Shown: positions 35,829-45,552 of the stretch, in pieces | Layout of the letters: each line of letters opens with the position of its first letter | How positions within the stretch are numbered: the stretch's first letter is position 1 | NCBI RefSeq assembly: GCF_900110145.1 | Contig: NZ_FOCP01000006.1 | Span: 62,001 to 126,000, forward strand | Direction of reading: 5' to 3' | Source of the DNA: Nitrosomonas marina | GTDB taxonomy: Bacteria; Pseudomonadota; Gammaproteobacteria; Burkholderiales; Nitrosomonadaceae | Length of the DNA: 64,000 nt | Translations under genes and position numbers: made by a program | Notes under the pieces: generated by a model | The model's input: the letters and a program-made list of their open reading frames with translations, nothing else | What the model was told of the DNA's origin: nothing | Databases searched by the model: none

Positions 35829-37595
35829 TTAACCGATTGGCTTTGTTTCCACTTGTGACCAGTGTTCAAGCAATAATTGAAGCATCGCTCTACCATTAAA
35901 TTCATTAATCTGTAACCGGTACACTGCGTCGATCACATCGGGCAGCAAATCATTATGAAAAAATAAAATTGCATCATAACTGGAAGCGCTGTTTAAATCC
36001 TGTGCAGGCATGCTGCTTGAGGGTATTTTTCTAAGCTTTAATTTCAAATGCTTTTCTCCTACTACCCGTTGATTCTCAACATAAAAGCTAGCATTAAAAG
36101 TCGGTTGGGGAAACCCCTGCCCCCAAACCTGACGAGTCAGGTGTTGTGCCAGTTCCATATTCATGTCCGATTCATCCAGTTCGCCATCCGTTTCAATGAC
36201 ACGTGTCAGGTCTGCTTCGGTCAGCAAGGACTGGGCAGTTGCTTCGAAAGCTTCGCAGAACTGCACAAAACGTTCTGCGACAATCGTCAGGCCGGCAGCC
36301 GCAGCATGACCACCAAATTTTACAATGACTTCAGGATAACGTTTAGAAACCAGATCCAGTGCGTCGCGTAAATGAAATCCCGGTATCGAACGACCGGAAC
36401 CTTTCATCTCGCCGTCATTTCCCGGCGCAAAAATTATAACCGGTCGATGGTATCTGTCTTTTATACGAGACGCCAGAATACCGATGACACCCTGGTGCCA
36501 GCTTTGATCAAACAGGCATACGCTGTAAGCAGACTGAATCCGCGCACTCTCGGCGTGCAGTGAACTTTCAAGCTTAGACAATGCGCTATCCTGCATATTC
36601 GACTCGATTTCACGGCGCCGTACATTGAGCGTATCCAGTTGCCGCGCCATTTGTTCAGCAGCACCGGCATCGTCTGTAATCAGACATTCGATTCCCAGTG
36701 ACATGTCATCGAGTCGCCCGGCAGCATTAAGTCTGGGCCCGAGGATGAATCCCAGATCATACGTAGATGTCTGCTGTATTTTGCGTCCTGCAATTTTTAG
36801 CAGCGCATTAATTCCTGAGCAGGCAAGACCGGCCTGTATCCGCCTCAAACCCTGCTGAACGAGGATGCGATTATTATCATCGAGTTTGACAACGTCAGCC
36901 ACCGTACCAAGCGCAACCAAATCCAGAAAGCTGGCAAGATTGGGTTCCTTGCCTGTGTCGAAAGCGCCCCGCTGTCGAAATTCGGCGCGCAGTGCCAGCA
37001 TTAGATAAAAAATCACACCCACACCGGCGATATGTTTACTTGGAAATGGACATCCGGGTTGATTGGGATTGATAATGGCGGTCGCTTCAGGGAGCTCATC
37101 GCCGGGTAAATGGTGGTCGGTAATAAATACCTGCATTCCCAGCGCTTTTGCCGCCTGTACGCCATCGATACTGGCTATCCCGTTATCCACGGTGATCAGT
37201 ATGTCAGGCCGCGAAGTGGTATATGCAAGATCAACAATCTCGGGCGTCAGGCCATAACCATATTCAAACCGGTTCGGCACCAGATAACCGACATCGGCCC
37301 CCATCATGCGCAATATCCTGATTCCAACGGCGCAGGCAGTTGCGCCATCAGAATCATAATCGGCAATTATGAGCAGACGCTTTCGGGCTTCGATCGCGTC
37401 AGCCAGCAAACCAGCCATCAAGTGAATATTTCTAATTTGATCAAATGGAAGCAGACGCGCAAGCGCCATTTCAAGTTGTGCAGAATTAACGATGCCACGC
37501 GCTGCGTAAATTCGCGCCATAACCGGTGGCAATCCACCACGGTGCAGTGACTCAAACGCCAGGGAATCATAGGTACGTGTAGTAATTTTTGGCAT
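35829..37595 (-). CDS. recJ: Single-stranded-DNA exonuclease RecJ
   Basis: A 588-residue DHH-family 5'-3' exonuclease for mismatch and recombinational repair. Visible motifs are LLIIADYDSDGATACAVG, the DHH motif VFITDHHLPGDELPEA, SGRSIPGFHLRDAL, and the DHHA1 motif VKFGGHAAAAGLTI near residue 430. Length is typical. The frame opens with GTG at 37616, but the family N-terminus corresponds to the ATG at 37595 (MPKITTRTYDSLAF). In many betaproteobacteria recJ has other neighbours; here it follows corC by 71 bases on the same strand. Confidence 0.96.
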   Translation of the reverse strand: MPKITTRTYDSLAFESLHRGGLPPVMARIYAARGIVNSAQLEMALARLLPFDQIRNIHLMAGLLADAIEARKRLLIIADYDSDGATACAVGIRILRMMGADVGYLVPNRFEYGYGLTPEIVDLAYTTSRPDILITVDNGIASIDGVQAAKALGMQVFITDHHLPGDELPEATAIINPNQPGCPFPSKHIAGVGVIFYLMLALRAEFRQRGAFDTGKEPNLASFLDLVALGTVADVVKLDDNNRILVQQGLRRIQAGLACSGINALLKIAGRKIQQTSTYDLGFILGPRLNAAGRLDDMSLGIECLITDDAGAAEQMARQLDTLNVRRREIESNMQDSALSKLESSLHAESARIQSAYSVCLFDQSWHQGVIGILASRIKDRYHRPVIIFAPGNDGEMKGSGRSIPGFHLRDALDLVSKRYPEVIVKFGGHAAAAGLTIVAERFVQFCEAFEATAQSLLTEADLTRVIETDGELDESDMNMELAQHLTRQVWGQGFPQPTFNASFYVENQRVVGEKHLKLKLRKIPSSSMPAQDLNSASSYDAILFFHNDLLPDVIDAVYRLQINEFNGRAMLQLLLEHWSQVETKPIG

Positions 37596-37666
37596 TGACC
37601 AGTCTTCATCATTCACGCTTCAGGAAAGCGTTGATCGCGTTTCAAAAAACGGGGAGCATGAACTCC

Positions 37667-38512
37667 CTAAGCAACCGACTCAGATTCTGGCGGCAATTTT
37701 TCGACTTTCAGGATATGCAGTCTGCGACTGTCTGCACGCAGCACCGTAAATTTAATATTTTCGATGACAACAAATTCACTCCGGCTTGGCAAACGCCCGA
37801 ATTTACTAAGAACGAGCCCGCCGACCGTATCAAAATCATCATCGCTGAAATTGGCCCCCACGATCTCGTTGAAATTGTCTATCTCCGTGATCGCCTTGAT
37901 CCGGTAACTGCCAGTCTGCTCCTGTACGATATTATCTTCGTCTTCATCAAAATCATATTCATCTTCGATTTCACCGACGATCTGCTCGAGCACGTCTTCG
38001 ATAGTAATCAATCCCGCAACACCTCCGTACTCATTGACGACAATTGCAATATGATTCCGGTTTTTACGAAAATCTTTGAGCAATATATTGAGTCGCTTTG
38101 ATTCGGGAATGAAAACAGCCGGACGCAGCATATCGCGCAGATTGAATTCTTCTTCGCCTGCATAGTAGCGCAGCAAATCCTTGGCCAGCATGATACCGAT
38201 AACATTGCCCTCGCTTCCCTCGGTGACGGGAAACCGCGAATGCGCAGTTTCTATCACAAACGGAATAATTTCTTCGGGTGTCTGGCTGATATCGATGACA
38301 TCCATTTGAGAGCGTGGAATCATGATATCCCGTGCCTGCATTTCTGACACCTGCATGACGCCCTCGATCATGCTGAGCGCATCCGAGTCAAGCAAATTTC
38401 GTTCAAAAGCTGAATGCAATAATGCTATCAACTGTTTCCGGTCTTCAGGTTCACGCATGAGCATTGCGCCAACACGCTCAAGCCAACCCGTTTTAGGCCA
38501 GGGATCATCCAT
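37667..38512 (-). CDS. corC: CorC/HlyC family CBS-domain protein
   Basis: A 281-residue cytoplasmic protein of the CorC (YbeX) family. Two CBS domains cover about residues 60-180 (RDIMIPRSQMDVIDISQTPE and IVVNEYGGVAGLITIEDVLE), followed by a CorC/HlyC C-terminal domain (FNEIVGANFSDDDFDTVGGL). CorC is linked to magnesium/cobalt efflux and to ribosome assembly through its conserved linkage with ybeY. It sits 168 bases downstream of ybeY in the usual miaB-phoH-ybeY-corC order. The apolipoprotein acyltransferase gene lnt, normally next, is missing and recJ takes the place. Confidence 0.95.
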   Translation of the reverse strand: MDDPWPKTGWLERVGAMLMREPEDRKQLIALLHSAFERNLLDSDALSMIEGVMQVSEMQARDIMIPRSQMDVIDISQTPEEIIPFVIETAHSRFPVTEGSEGNVIGIMLAKDLLRYYAGEEEFNLRDMLRPAVFIPESKRLNILLKDFRKNRNHIAIVVNEYGGVAGLITIEDVLEQIVGEIEDEYDFDEDEDNIVQEQTGSYRIKAITEIDNFNEIVGANFSDDDFDTVGGLVLSKFGRLPSRSEFVVIENIKFTVLRADSRRLHILKVEKLPPESESVA

Positions 38513-38679
38513 ATTTGATTGCTATCTGATTGTTAAAGTATATATTACAGGTTGCCGGAAAATTAGTCGCGTTTATCGCTACCACCATAAAACAGATTCA
38601 GACAATTTATTTGTCCGGTACGAATATCGTTCCTTGTGTATCACTTGTACGAATCAATCCTTGTAACAGTATTCGAAAA

Positions 38680-39150
38680 TCAATTTGAAACAGCCATCTC
38701 GCTTGATACTACATAGGGATTCTGTAAACCCAGCGTTGCGAGGATATCGATTTCCCTGCTTTCCATGTGCTGTGCATCATTCTCATCAATATGATCATAA
38801 CCTTGCAGATGTAATACGCCATGAACGGTCATATGCGCATAATGCGCCATCAACGGTTTATGCTGTTCCAGCGCCTCCCGCTCAATCACTGGCGCGCACA
38901 ACACAATGTCGCCGGACAGTGGATCGGTATCGTCATAAACGAAGGTTAATACGTTAGTCGCGTAATCTTTGCCGCGATAACGGCAATTCAAATCACGACC
39001 TTCAGCAATATCCACCACACGGATTGTAATCTCTGCTTCCTGCTCAAGCGCAAGCTTCGTCCAGCGTCTGAACTGTGTCCGTGCTGGTAATGTTCCCACA
39101 ATCGATCGCTCGACTGCGAATTGCACATCAAGTTGGAAAGATTGCTGCAT
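38680..39150 (-). CDS. ybeY: Endoribonuclease YbeY
   Basis: A 156-residue metal-dependent RNase needed for 16S rRNA 3' maturation and ribosome quality control. The zinc motif is MTVHGVLHLQGYDHIDENDA (H-x3-H-x5-H) near residue 118. The preceding FVYDDTDPLSGDIVLCAPVI block is also conserved. TTG at 39156 is in frame; the ATG at 39150 is chosen. It follows phoH by 21 bases, so the two are surely co-transcribed. Confidence 0.96.
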   Translation of the reverse strand: MQQSFQLDVQFAVERSIVGTLPARTQFRRWTKLALEQEAEITIRVVDIAEGRDLNCRYRGKDYATNVLTFVYDDTDPLSGDIVLCAPVIEREALEQHKPLMAHYAHMTVHGVLHLQGYDHIDENDAQHMESREIDILATLGLQNPYVVSSEMAVSN

Positions 39151-39171
39151 CGTCAATTGAATAATACGTAA

Positions 39172-40167
39172 TTACTCGGCATCTTTATGTTTTAAATCAT
39201 GCATCTCATATGCATTAACGATGCGTTGAACGAGCGGGTGCCTGACAACATCCTCTGAATCAAATTGGGTAAATGCAATGCCCCGTATATCCTTCAACAC
39301 TTGCCTGACTTCCGACAGACCACTTTTCTGATGCTTGGGCAGATCAATTTGGGTAACATCGCCGGTGATCACGGCTTTGGAGCCGAAACCTATACGCGTC
39401 AAAAACATTTTCATTTGTTCCGGCGTGGTATTCTGCGCCTCATCCAGAATGATAAATGACTGATTCAGTGTACGGCCACGCATAAAAGCCAACGGCGCTA
39501 TTTCAATCACCTGACGATCAAATTGCTTGCTGGTTTTGTCAAACCCCATCAGATCATACAGTGCATCATACAGCGGGCGAAGATAGGGATCCACTTTCTG
39601 CGTCATATCACCTGGAAGAAAGCCCAGTCGTTCACCGGCTTCGACTGCGGGTCTGACCAGAACCAGACGCGACACCTGTTCCCGCTCCAGTGCATCGACC
39701 GCGCTGGCAACTGCCAGATAAGTTTTTCCGGTACCCGCCGGCCCGATGGCGAAAGTTATATCGTGATTCTGAATTTGCTGAAGATATTGCGTCTGCCGCT
39801 GCGTGCGCCCATATAAACCAGTCCGCCGGGTCTTCAGCGCCGGTGACGCCTTTTCCATATCGGAAGTATCGTCTTCGCTGATTCGGGTATGGTTCCTCCA
39901 GGGATTCTTGGCCTCAATCAGACCGAGTTGAATCTGTTCACGACTCAGATGCTGGCGGGATTGATTGTAAAAACGACGCAGTACCTGTGCTGCCAATTGT
40001 GTCTGGTCAGAGGCACCTTGTAAGCTGAAATGCTCGCCACGCCGGGAAATGGTTACATCAAGCGCGGTTTCAAGCTGTTTCAGGTTCTCGTCAAGCGCTC
40101 CGCACAAGTTTGCCAGCCGTTGATTGTCTGCGGGGGTAAATGAAATTTCTATGGGTTTTTGTTTCAA
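39172..40167 (-). CDS. phoH: PhoH-like ATPase
   Basis: A 331-residue PhoH/YbeZ protein. An N-terminal KH-like region (about 1-85) precedes a P-loop ATPase with Walker A AIGPAGTGKTYLAVA near residue 145, the block RPAVEAGERLGFLPGDMTQK, and the DEAQN box near residue 230 followed by FLTRIGFGSKAVITGD. PhoH proteins are RNA-linked ATPases and partner YbeY. The only start in position is TTG at 40167; no good ribosome binding site precedes it, so the true start may differ slightly. It lies 73 bases downstream of miaB. Confidence 0.95.
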   Translation of the reverse strand: MKQKPIEISFTPADNQRLANLCGALDENLKQLETALDVTISRRGEHFSLQGASDQTQLAAQVLRRFYNQSRQHLSREQIQLGLIEAKNPWRNHTRISEDDTSDMEKASPALKTRRTGLYGRTQRQTQYLQQIQNHDITFAIGPAGTGKTYLAVASAVDALEREQVSRLVLVRPAVEAGERLGFLPGDMTQKVDPYLRPLYDALYDLMGFDKTSKQFDRQVIEIAPLAFMRGRTLNQSFIILDEAQNTTPEQMKMFLTRIGFGSKAVITGDVTQIDLPKHQKSGLSEVRQVLKDIRGIAFTQFDSEDVVRHPLVQRIVNAYEMHDLKHKDAE

Positions 40168-40240
40168 TGTCAGGTACTGCTGTTAAGACAATACAATTCT
40201 CTCAGCAGAATGCAAACTTTGCAAGTAAAATGCACGCGTT

Positions 40241-41569
40241 CTAACCATCCAATACTTCACCACGCAGGGAATGTGACAATGCATCGGTAATCCGAACATC
40301 GATAAACTGGCCGATCAGCGCTTTATTACCGGCAAAATTTACAACGCGGTTATTATCCGTTCTGCCAAAAATTTCACTGCTATCCTTCTTGGAAACGCCT
40401 TCAACCAAAATGCGTTGTTTACTGCCGACCATACGCTGACTGATTTTCCGGGATTGTTGATGGATTTGCGACTGCAGACGCTGAAGTCGTTCAAGCTTGA
40501 CTGAATGCGGCGTGTCATCAGGCAAATCAGCAGCAGGCGTACCCGGACGGGCACTGTAAACAAAACTGAATGAATCGTCAAAATTGACTTCCTCAACCAG
40601 ACTCATCGTCGCTTCGAAGTCACTTTCTGTTTCACCGGGAAAGCCGATGATAAAATCGGATGACAGTGAAATTTCCGGCCGCACCGTCCTCAGCCGACGA
40701 ATAATTGACTTATATTCAAGCACACTGTACCCGCGCTTCATTGCAGCCAGCACACGATCAGAACCGGACTGCACCGGCAGATGCAAATGGCTGACCAGTT
40801 TGGGCAACGCGCTGTATGCTTCGATCAAGCGCGCAGTAAATTCCTTTGGATGTGAAGTGGTATACCGAATACGTTCAATACCGGGAATATCGTGGATACA
40901 TTCAAGCAGCAAGGTAAAATCTGCGATATCGCCGTCATCCATCACGCCTAGATAAGCATTGACATTCTGTCCGAGCAGTGTAATTTCCTTGACGCCCTGG
41001 TCTGCAAGCACGGCAATTTCGGTCAATACGTCAATTAGCGGTCTGGACACTTCTTCGCCGCGCGTATACGGCACAACGCAGAAACTGCAGTACTTGCTGC
41101 AACCTTCCATAATGGATACAAAAGCTGTCGCACCTTCAGTGCGTGCCGGCGGCAGATGGTCGAATTTCTCAATTTCCGGAAACGTAATATCCACCTGGGA
41201 CAGTCCGGTTGTTTTGCGCTGTTCTATCATCTCCGGCAGCCTGTGCAATGTCTGCGGACCAAAAACAACATCAACAAACGGCGCCCGGTTGATAATTGCT
41301 TTTCCTTCCTGGCTGGCAACACAACCGCCGACGCCGATGAGAAGATCCGGATTCTTCGCTTTCAAATGCTTGACGCGTCCAAGATCGTGAAAAACCTTTT
41401 CCTGTGCTTTTTCTCTTACCGAACAGGTATTAAACAGGATCAGATCCGCCTGTGCCGGATCGTCGGTTGGCTCCATGCCATGTGCAGCATACAGCACATC
41501 GGCCATCTTGTCCGAGTCGTACTCGTTCATCTGGCAGCCAAAAGTTTTGATATAAAGTTTGTTGCTCAC
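40241..41569 (-). CDS. miaB: tRNA-2-methylthio-N6-dimethylallyladenosine synthase MiaB
   Basis: A 442-residue radical-SAM methylthiotransferase that converts i6A37 to ms2i6A37 in tRNA. Three cysteines of the N-terminal UPF0004 domain bind the second iron-sulphur cluster ([33 protein letters not shown]). The radical SAM motif is [22 protein letters not shown] domain ends the protein ([20 protein letters not shown]). Length is typical. The start is GTG at 41569, and its GTGA overlaps the stop of the upstream gene, suggesting translational coupling; no separate Shine-Dalgarno is seen. Confidence 0.97.
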   Translation of the reverse strand: MSNKLYIKTFGCQMNEYDSDKMADVLYAAHGMEPTDDPAQADLILFNTCSVREKAQEKVFHDLGRVKHLKAKNPDLLIGVGGCVASQEGKAIINRAPFVDVVFGPQTLHRLPEMIEQRKTTGLSQVDITFPEIEKFDHLPPARTEGATAFVSIMEGCSKYCSFCVVPYTRGEEVSRPLIDVLTEIAVLADQGVKEITLLGQNVNAYLGVMDDGDIADFTLLLECIHDIPGIERIRYTTSHPKEFTARLIEAYSALPKLVSHLHLPVQSGSDRVLAAMKRGYSVLEYKSIIRRLRTVRPEISLSSDFIIGFPGETESDFEATMSLVEEVNFDDSFSFVYSARPGTPAADLPDDTPHSVKLERLQRLQSQIHQQSRKISQRMVGSKQRILVEGVSKKDSSEIFGRTDNNRVVNFAGNKALIGQFIDVRITDALSHSLRGEVLDG

Positions 41570-41958
41570 TGAAAGAATGGAATAGAAAATTTTTTTTGTG
41601 GATTTTGTTTCTTAAGCAGCTTTTCCTCATCCTGCGCCAGTTTAGTCTCATCCGGCGTCAAGAACCAGACACGATGCAATAACCCCATATTGTCCATCTG
41701 ATACCGAATATAGCCTTTATGATCTTTTTTCGTCAGCATCGGCGGCATGACCAGCAGGTTATGACGGTCCCGGATTTGTCCGCCAGCGCCCATTATCAAA
41801 GTTACCTTGTCGATCTTGAATTCGGGATACGAATGGGACTTCAGCTTGCCAAATCTACTGTCTATGGGAAAGCTTCTGGCAACTTGCGCATAGCCATCAC
41901 TGATCACAAAAACCAGCCCAATCATGAGAATGCACTCCAGCGCGCGCTTTTTGTTCAT
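41566..41958 (-). CDS. Small secreted protein before miaB, unknown
   Basis: A 130-residue protein with a signal peptide ([20 protein letters not shown]). The mature part starts [20 protein letters not shown] and carries [16 protein letters not shown] and [21 protein letters not shown] recall similar uncharacterised exported proteins in betaproteobacteria in the same place but no functional name. The four-base overlap with miaB (GTGA) shows one transcript. TTG at 41976 is in frame; the ATG at 41958 is preferred because it opens the signal peptide. Confidence 0.75.
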   Translation of the reverse strand: MNKKRALECILMIGLVFVISDGYAQVARSFPIDSRFGKLKSHSYPEFKIDKVTLIMGAGGQIRDRHNLLVMPPMLTKKDHKGYIRYQMDNMGLLHRVWFLTPDETKLAQDEEKLLKKQNPQKKFSIPFFQ

Positions 41959-42020
41959 GCTGTTCAGAACACTCAATCCAAGACGTTCAAGCGTTTAAAA
42001 TTCAAAAAGATAGTACCGGA

Positions 42021-42096
42021 TGGTGGCGAATCAGGGATTTGAACCCCGGACCAACGGATTATGATTCCGCTGCTCTAACCACTGAGCTAATTCGCC
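42021..42096 (-). tRNA. tRNA with CAU anticodon (elongator Met or Ile2), CCA encoded
   Basis: On the minus strand the cloverleaf is complete: acceptor GGCGAAT/ATTCGCC, D arm GCTC/GAGC, anticodon stem GCGGA/TCCGT with loop ATCATAA, five-base variable loop, T arm CGGGG-TTCAAAT-CCCTG, discriminator A and encoded CCA. The anticodon CAT is at 42063-42061. The D-loop AGTGGTTA and variable loop TGGTC resemble E. coli tRNA-Ile2 (modified by TilS) as much as elongator Met; it is not the initiator because the first pair is a normal G-C. Identity needs comparison. Confidence 0.95.
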
Positions 42097-42118
42097 ACAC
42101 GTAAAGACAAGAGGCAGC

Positions 42119-42147
42119 ATTTTGCCTATGAGCAGTTAGCTTGTCAA
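42119..42147 (-). promoter_or_regulatory. Sigma-70 promoter of the tRNA gene
   Basis: On the minus strand TTGACA (42147-42142) and CAAAAT (42124-42119) are separated by exactly 17 bases. The -35 is consensus and the -10 matches four of six. A GC-rich discriminator (GCTGCC) follows, as in stringently controlled stable-RNA promoters. The tRNA starts 23 bases after the -10. Confidence 0.82.
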
Positions 42148-42246
42148 GACCAAACACGTGAAATGACAAGGGCTTATCTGCCACGTACTTCCAGCTTAAC
42201 AAGTTTTCCGTACACAATTCGGACTCGTGTGTTTCGAATTGGTTCC

Positions 42247-44058
42247 TCAGGCAGCCGCACGTGATGCACGTTTGCGTTCATGCTCAAGCAGTAATTTCTT
42301 GCGGATACGTATGGTTTTTGGTGTAATTTCAACAAGTTCATCATCAGCAATAAACTCAATAGCCGATTCCAGCGTCAACTGTATTGGTGGCGTCAACACA
42401 ACGGCCTCGTCACTGCCCGACGCACGGAAATTAGTCAGCTGCTTGCCCTTGATGGGGTTTACAACCAGATCATTGTCCCGGCTGTGAATGCCAATCACCA
42501 TACCCTCATACAAACGATCACCCGGATTGACAAACATTCGGCCGCGGTCCTGAAGCTTCCAGAGCGCATAAGCTACCGCCTCTCCATGCTCGCCTGAAAT
42601 CAGCACGCCGTTACGGCGTGGCGGAATCTCTGAACGCATCGGCGCGAATTCATCGAAAACATGACTGATCAAACCGGTGCCACGCGTCATTGTCATGAAC
42701 TCCGACTGAAAACCGATCATGCCGCGCGCGGGAATGCGGTAATCAAGGCGCACACGCCCTTTACCATCCGAAACCATATCCTGTAACTCACCGCGCCGTT
42801 CGCCGAGTGCTTCCATCACAGCACCCTGGTGCCCCTCCTCGACATCGACCGTCAACATCTCAAACGGCTCACACTTTTCACCGTCGATTTCGCGCACCAC
42901 CACCCGCGGGCGTGATACCGCCAGTTCATAACCTTCACGCCGCATATTCTCGAGCAAAATCGTCAAATGCAGCTCGCCCCGGCCCGAGATCAGAAAAGCA
43001 TCGGTATCGCCCGTTTCTTCCATGCGCATGGCGACGTTGGTCAGCAATTCTTTTTCCAGCCTTTCGCGCAGTTGCCGGCTGGTCACAAATTTTCCTTCCT
43101 GTCCGGCAAATGGCGATGTGTTGACCTGAAACGTCATTGATATTGTGGGCTCATCCACCATACTGATCGGCAGCGCCTCGGGTTGATCAATATCGGCAAT
43201 GGTTGTCCCGATACTGAGTTCTTCAATGCCGTTGATCAGCACAATATCGCCCGCCAGCGCCTCGCTCACCTGCTCACGTTCAAGTCCCCGGAAACATAGC
43301 ACCTGGTTGATTTTCTTTTTCGCTTTGTTGTCACCGGTCATCACCAGGACCTCCTGACCGGGCCTCAATCTTCCGCGCCGAATGCGCCCGACACCGATAC
43401 GCCCGACAAAACTGGAATAATCCAGCGTACTGATCTGTAACTGCAGCGGTCCGTCCGGATCGCCCTCGGGGGCGCTGACATGTTTAACGATAGTGTCAAA
43501 CAATGGGCGCATATTATCACCCGGTTCGGCACCATCCAACGAGGCATAGCCGTTCAATGCCGAGGCATATACCACCGGGAAATCAAGCTGAACATCGTTG
43601 GCACCCAGTTTATCGAACAGATCAAATGTCTGATCAATGACCCAGTCCGGACGAGCGCCCGGTCGATCCACCTTGTTAACGACCACAATAGGATTCAATC
43701 CAAGCGCGAGGGCTTTTTTGGTCACAAAACGCGTCTGCGGCATTGGCCCTTCCACGGCATCAACCAGCAACAATACACCATCGACCATCGACAACACGCG
43801 CTCGACTTCACCGCCAAAATCCGCATGTCCTGGTGTATCGACAATATTGATATGACATCCCTCGTAATCAATCGCGCAGTTCTTGGACAGAATTGTTATT
43901 CCGCGTTCACGCTCCAGATCGTTCGAATCCATCACCCGCTCGGAAACCTGTTGATGCGCAGCAAATGTCCCTGCCTGATGCAATAGCTTGTCAACCAGTG
44001 TTGTTTTGCCATGATCCACGTGGGCAATGATCGCGATATTACGGATAGAGCGAGACAT
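42247..44058 (-). CDS. typA: GTP-binding protein TypA/BipA
   Basis: A 603-residue translational GTPase that binds the 70S ribosome and helps large-subunit assembly and stress growth. The G1-G4 motifs are [14 protein letters not shown], the switch region [28 protein letters not shown] and [14 protein letters not shown]. The EF-G-like domains and the BipA C-terminal domain ([20 protein letters not shown]) follow. The longest frame starts at 44073; GAGGA lies eight bases before the ATG at 44058, which is therefore the start. It is transcribed separately from the downstream tRNA. Confidence 0.97.
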   Translation of the reverse strand: MSRSIRNIAIIAHVDHGKTTLVDKLLHQAGTFAAHQQVSERVMDSNDLERERGITILSKNCAIDYEGCHINIVDTPGHADFGGEVERVLSMVDGVLLLVDAVEGPMPQTRFVTKKALALGLNPIVVVNKVDRPGARPDWVIDQTFDLFDKLGANDVQLDFPVVYASALNGYASLDGAEPGDNMRPLFDTIVKHVSAPEGDPDGPLQLQISTLDYSSFVGRIGVGRIRRGRLRPGQEVLVMTGDNKAKKKINQVLCFRGLEREQVSEALAGDIVLINGIEELSIGTTIADIDQPEALPISMVDEPTISMTFQVNTSPFAGQEGKFVTSRQLRERLEKELLTNVAMRMEETGDTDAFLISGRGELHLTILLENMRREGYELAVSRPRVVVREIDGEKCEPFEMLTVDVEEGHQGAVMEALGERRGELQDMVSDGKGRVRLDYRIPARGMIGFQSEFMTMTRGTGLISHVFDEFAPMRSEIPPRRNGVLISGEHGEAVAYALWKLQDRGRMFVNPGDRLYEGMVIGIHSRDNDLVVNPIKGKQLTNFRASGSDEAVVLTPPIQLTLESAIEFIADDELVEITPKTIRIRKKLLLEHERKRASRAAA

Positions 44059-44888
44059 ACAATAATTCCTCAAAAATAAAGCTGTTACAGATGATTTACT
44101 GGGGTGAAATTATACCAGTCGAAGACAGGTGAGGCCAATGTGTATTAAATTCTAATGGCGAGACACAACGAAATTACCGAAGATATATCTGGAAAAGTAT
44201 ACAGGCAAAACCAAGCTAGCAGTACAAGCCTTGCCCTTTACTCTTTCACTGGTTGTCACAGAGCTCCACATGGAATACCTGGCGTGATTTATCACAGACT
44301 TCTTCTGCGTCAGTATCCAGTAACCACCTCCTGTCATTTTTTCACTCAATTCATAATTAATTGAGTCAGGACCGAGCCTCTTTGCAAGATGCGCTTTTTT
44401 TACTTGATATTAGTTAAAACAGAAAGTTCTTGAAAACAATTAATGCCTCCAGCGCCACCCATACCAATAAATAAAAACCCTTTAAGTACTTTGACTTCGA
44501 ATTCAACAAACATGGCATTATTCATATGCAAAATTAGTAACATGAATGATTCATAGTGCAGCCAGAACTCACCGATGGTGTGTACCAATTTGACGATGAA
44601 TTATTATTCATCGGCCAGTTATCGATTTCATATAGCAATTGATCAAACCTCGAGCCAGGTTATTGATTGGTGCATGGAACAGCGGTCAGTTCAAAACTTA
44701 CCCATACAATTTGAATTTTCTTTTTTTTGTTTAAAACCGATCATTCAATACCATAGATTTTTCATAAATTACCTGGGCTGCAGCCATTTCATACGAACAT
44801 CGATATCAGTTAATAAATAGTATGTGCATTACAAGCAGTGATAAAATTCAATCATTTTCTTTATTTCCAAATCAGGATTAAGCCTCGC
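44059..44888. other. Gene-poor region, about 830 bases
   Basis: Frames of 62-81 codons occur on both strands, but none has a good ribosome binding site or family resemblance. The sequence is AT-rich. One perfect inverted repeat, ACTCAATT-cataatt-AATTGAGT (44344-44366), is present. The 81-codon frame at 44575-44820 (FHIAIDQTSSQVIDWCMEQ in its middle) looks slightly more protein-like and could be a gene remnant. The promoter of the EIIA-HPr-EI operon must lie at the right end. Confidence 0.45.
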
Positions 44889-45293
44889 ATGATCGGAATA
44901 CTTGTGGTAACCCATGAACAGCTTTGCGAACATCTGATACGCTGCGCCTGTCACGTTCTGGGAGAACGGCCTGCGCAATTGCAGTCTTTGGGCGTTTTTG
45001 TCGAAAACGACCCGGACGACGTATTGATCAACATGCGCACGCTGATACAAAAACTAGATACAGGGGAAGGCGTTTTGATTCTTTGCGATATCCTGGGTGC
45101 AACACCGTGCAATATTGCAAGCCGGCTGATACAGCGCGACCATGTTGCCTGTATTACGGGAATCAACCTGCCGATGCTGGTAAGGGCATTGACTTATCGT
45201 CATGAAACCCTGGCGGCCACAGTCAACAAAGCGCTGGATGGCGGCAAAAATGGTGTTGTTGAAATTTCTGCAGGAAACGGTCATGCAGCTTAA
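44889..45293 (+). CDS. PTS mannose-family EIIA component
   Basis: A 134-residue EIIA(Man)-type protein. The phosphorylated histidine is in MIGILVVTHEQLCEHLI, and the fold markers GEGVLILCDILGATPCNIAS and VACITGINLPMLVRALTYRH follow. It takes phosphate from HPr. No IIB, IIC or IID sugar permease subunits are present, so this is a regulatory phosphate acceptor, as known for several betaproteobacteria (for example Neisseria and Ralstonia). The frame is open from 44838, but the family start is the ATG at 44889. It overlaps HPr by 11 bases. Confidence 0.9.
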   Translation: MIGILVVTHEQLCEHLIRCACHVLGERPAQLQSLGVFVENDPDDVLINMRTLIQKLDTGEGVLILCDILGATPCNIASRLIQRDHVACITGINLPMLVRALTYRHETLAATVNKALDGGKNGVVEISAGNGHAA

Positions 45294-45552
45294 AGAAGTC
45301 GAGATAGTGAACAAACTGGGATTGCATGCGCGCGCATCCGCAAAACTGACCAAGCTTGCCAGTCAATACCCTTGTGAAGTCTGGATAAGCGGCAACAATC
45401 GCCGCGTCAATGCAAAAAGCATTATGGGCGTAATGACACTGGCTGCCAGTAAAGGAACACTCATCCAGATAGAAACCTCGGGCGAGAAAGAATCCGAAGC
45501 TTTGAACGCACTTGTGGCATTGGTCGAGAACTATTTCGGGGAAGGGGAATGA
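45283..45552 (+). CDS. ptsH: Phosphocarrier protein HPr
   Basis: An 89-residue HPr. The active histidine is in NKLGLHARASAKLTKLASQY (His15 region) and the regulatory serine loop is NAKSIMGVMTLAASKG (Ser46 region), so it can be phosphorylated by EI and by an HPr kinase. The frame is open further upstream (from 45202) inside the EIIA gene, but the ATG at 45283 opens the standard MQLKEVEIVNK start. Its stop overlaps the EI start by four bases (ATGA), indicating coupled translation. Confidence 0.95.
   Translation: MQLKEVEIVNKLGLHARASAKLTKLASQYPCEVWISGNNRRVNAKSIMGVMTLAASKGTLIQIETSGEKESEALNALVALVENYFGEGE

Noticed and set aside
44155-44820. Frames of 62-81 codons on both strands before the EIIA gene
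   Set aside because: No ribosome binding sites, no recognisable domains and AT-rich composition; the region is reported as gene-poor.
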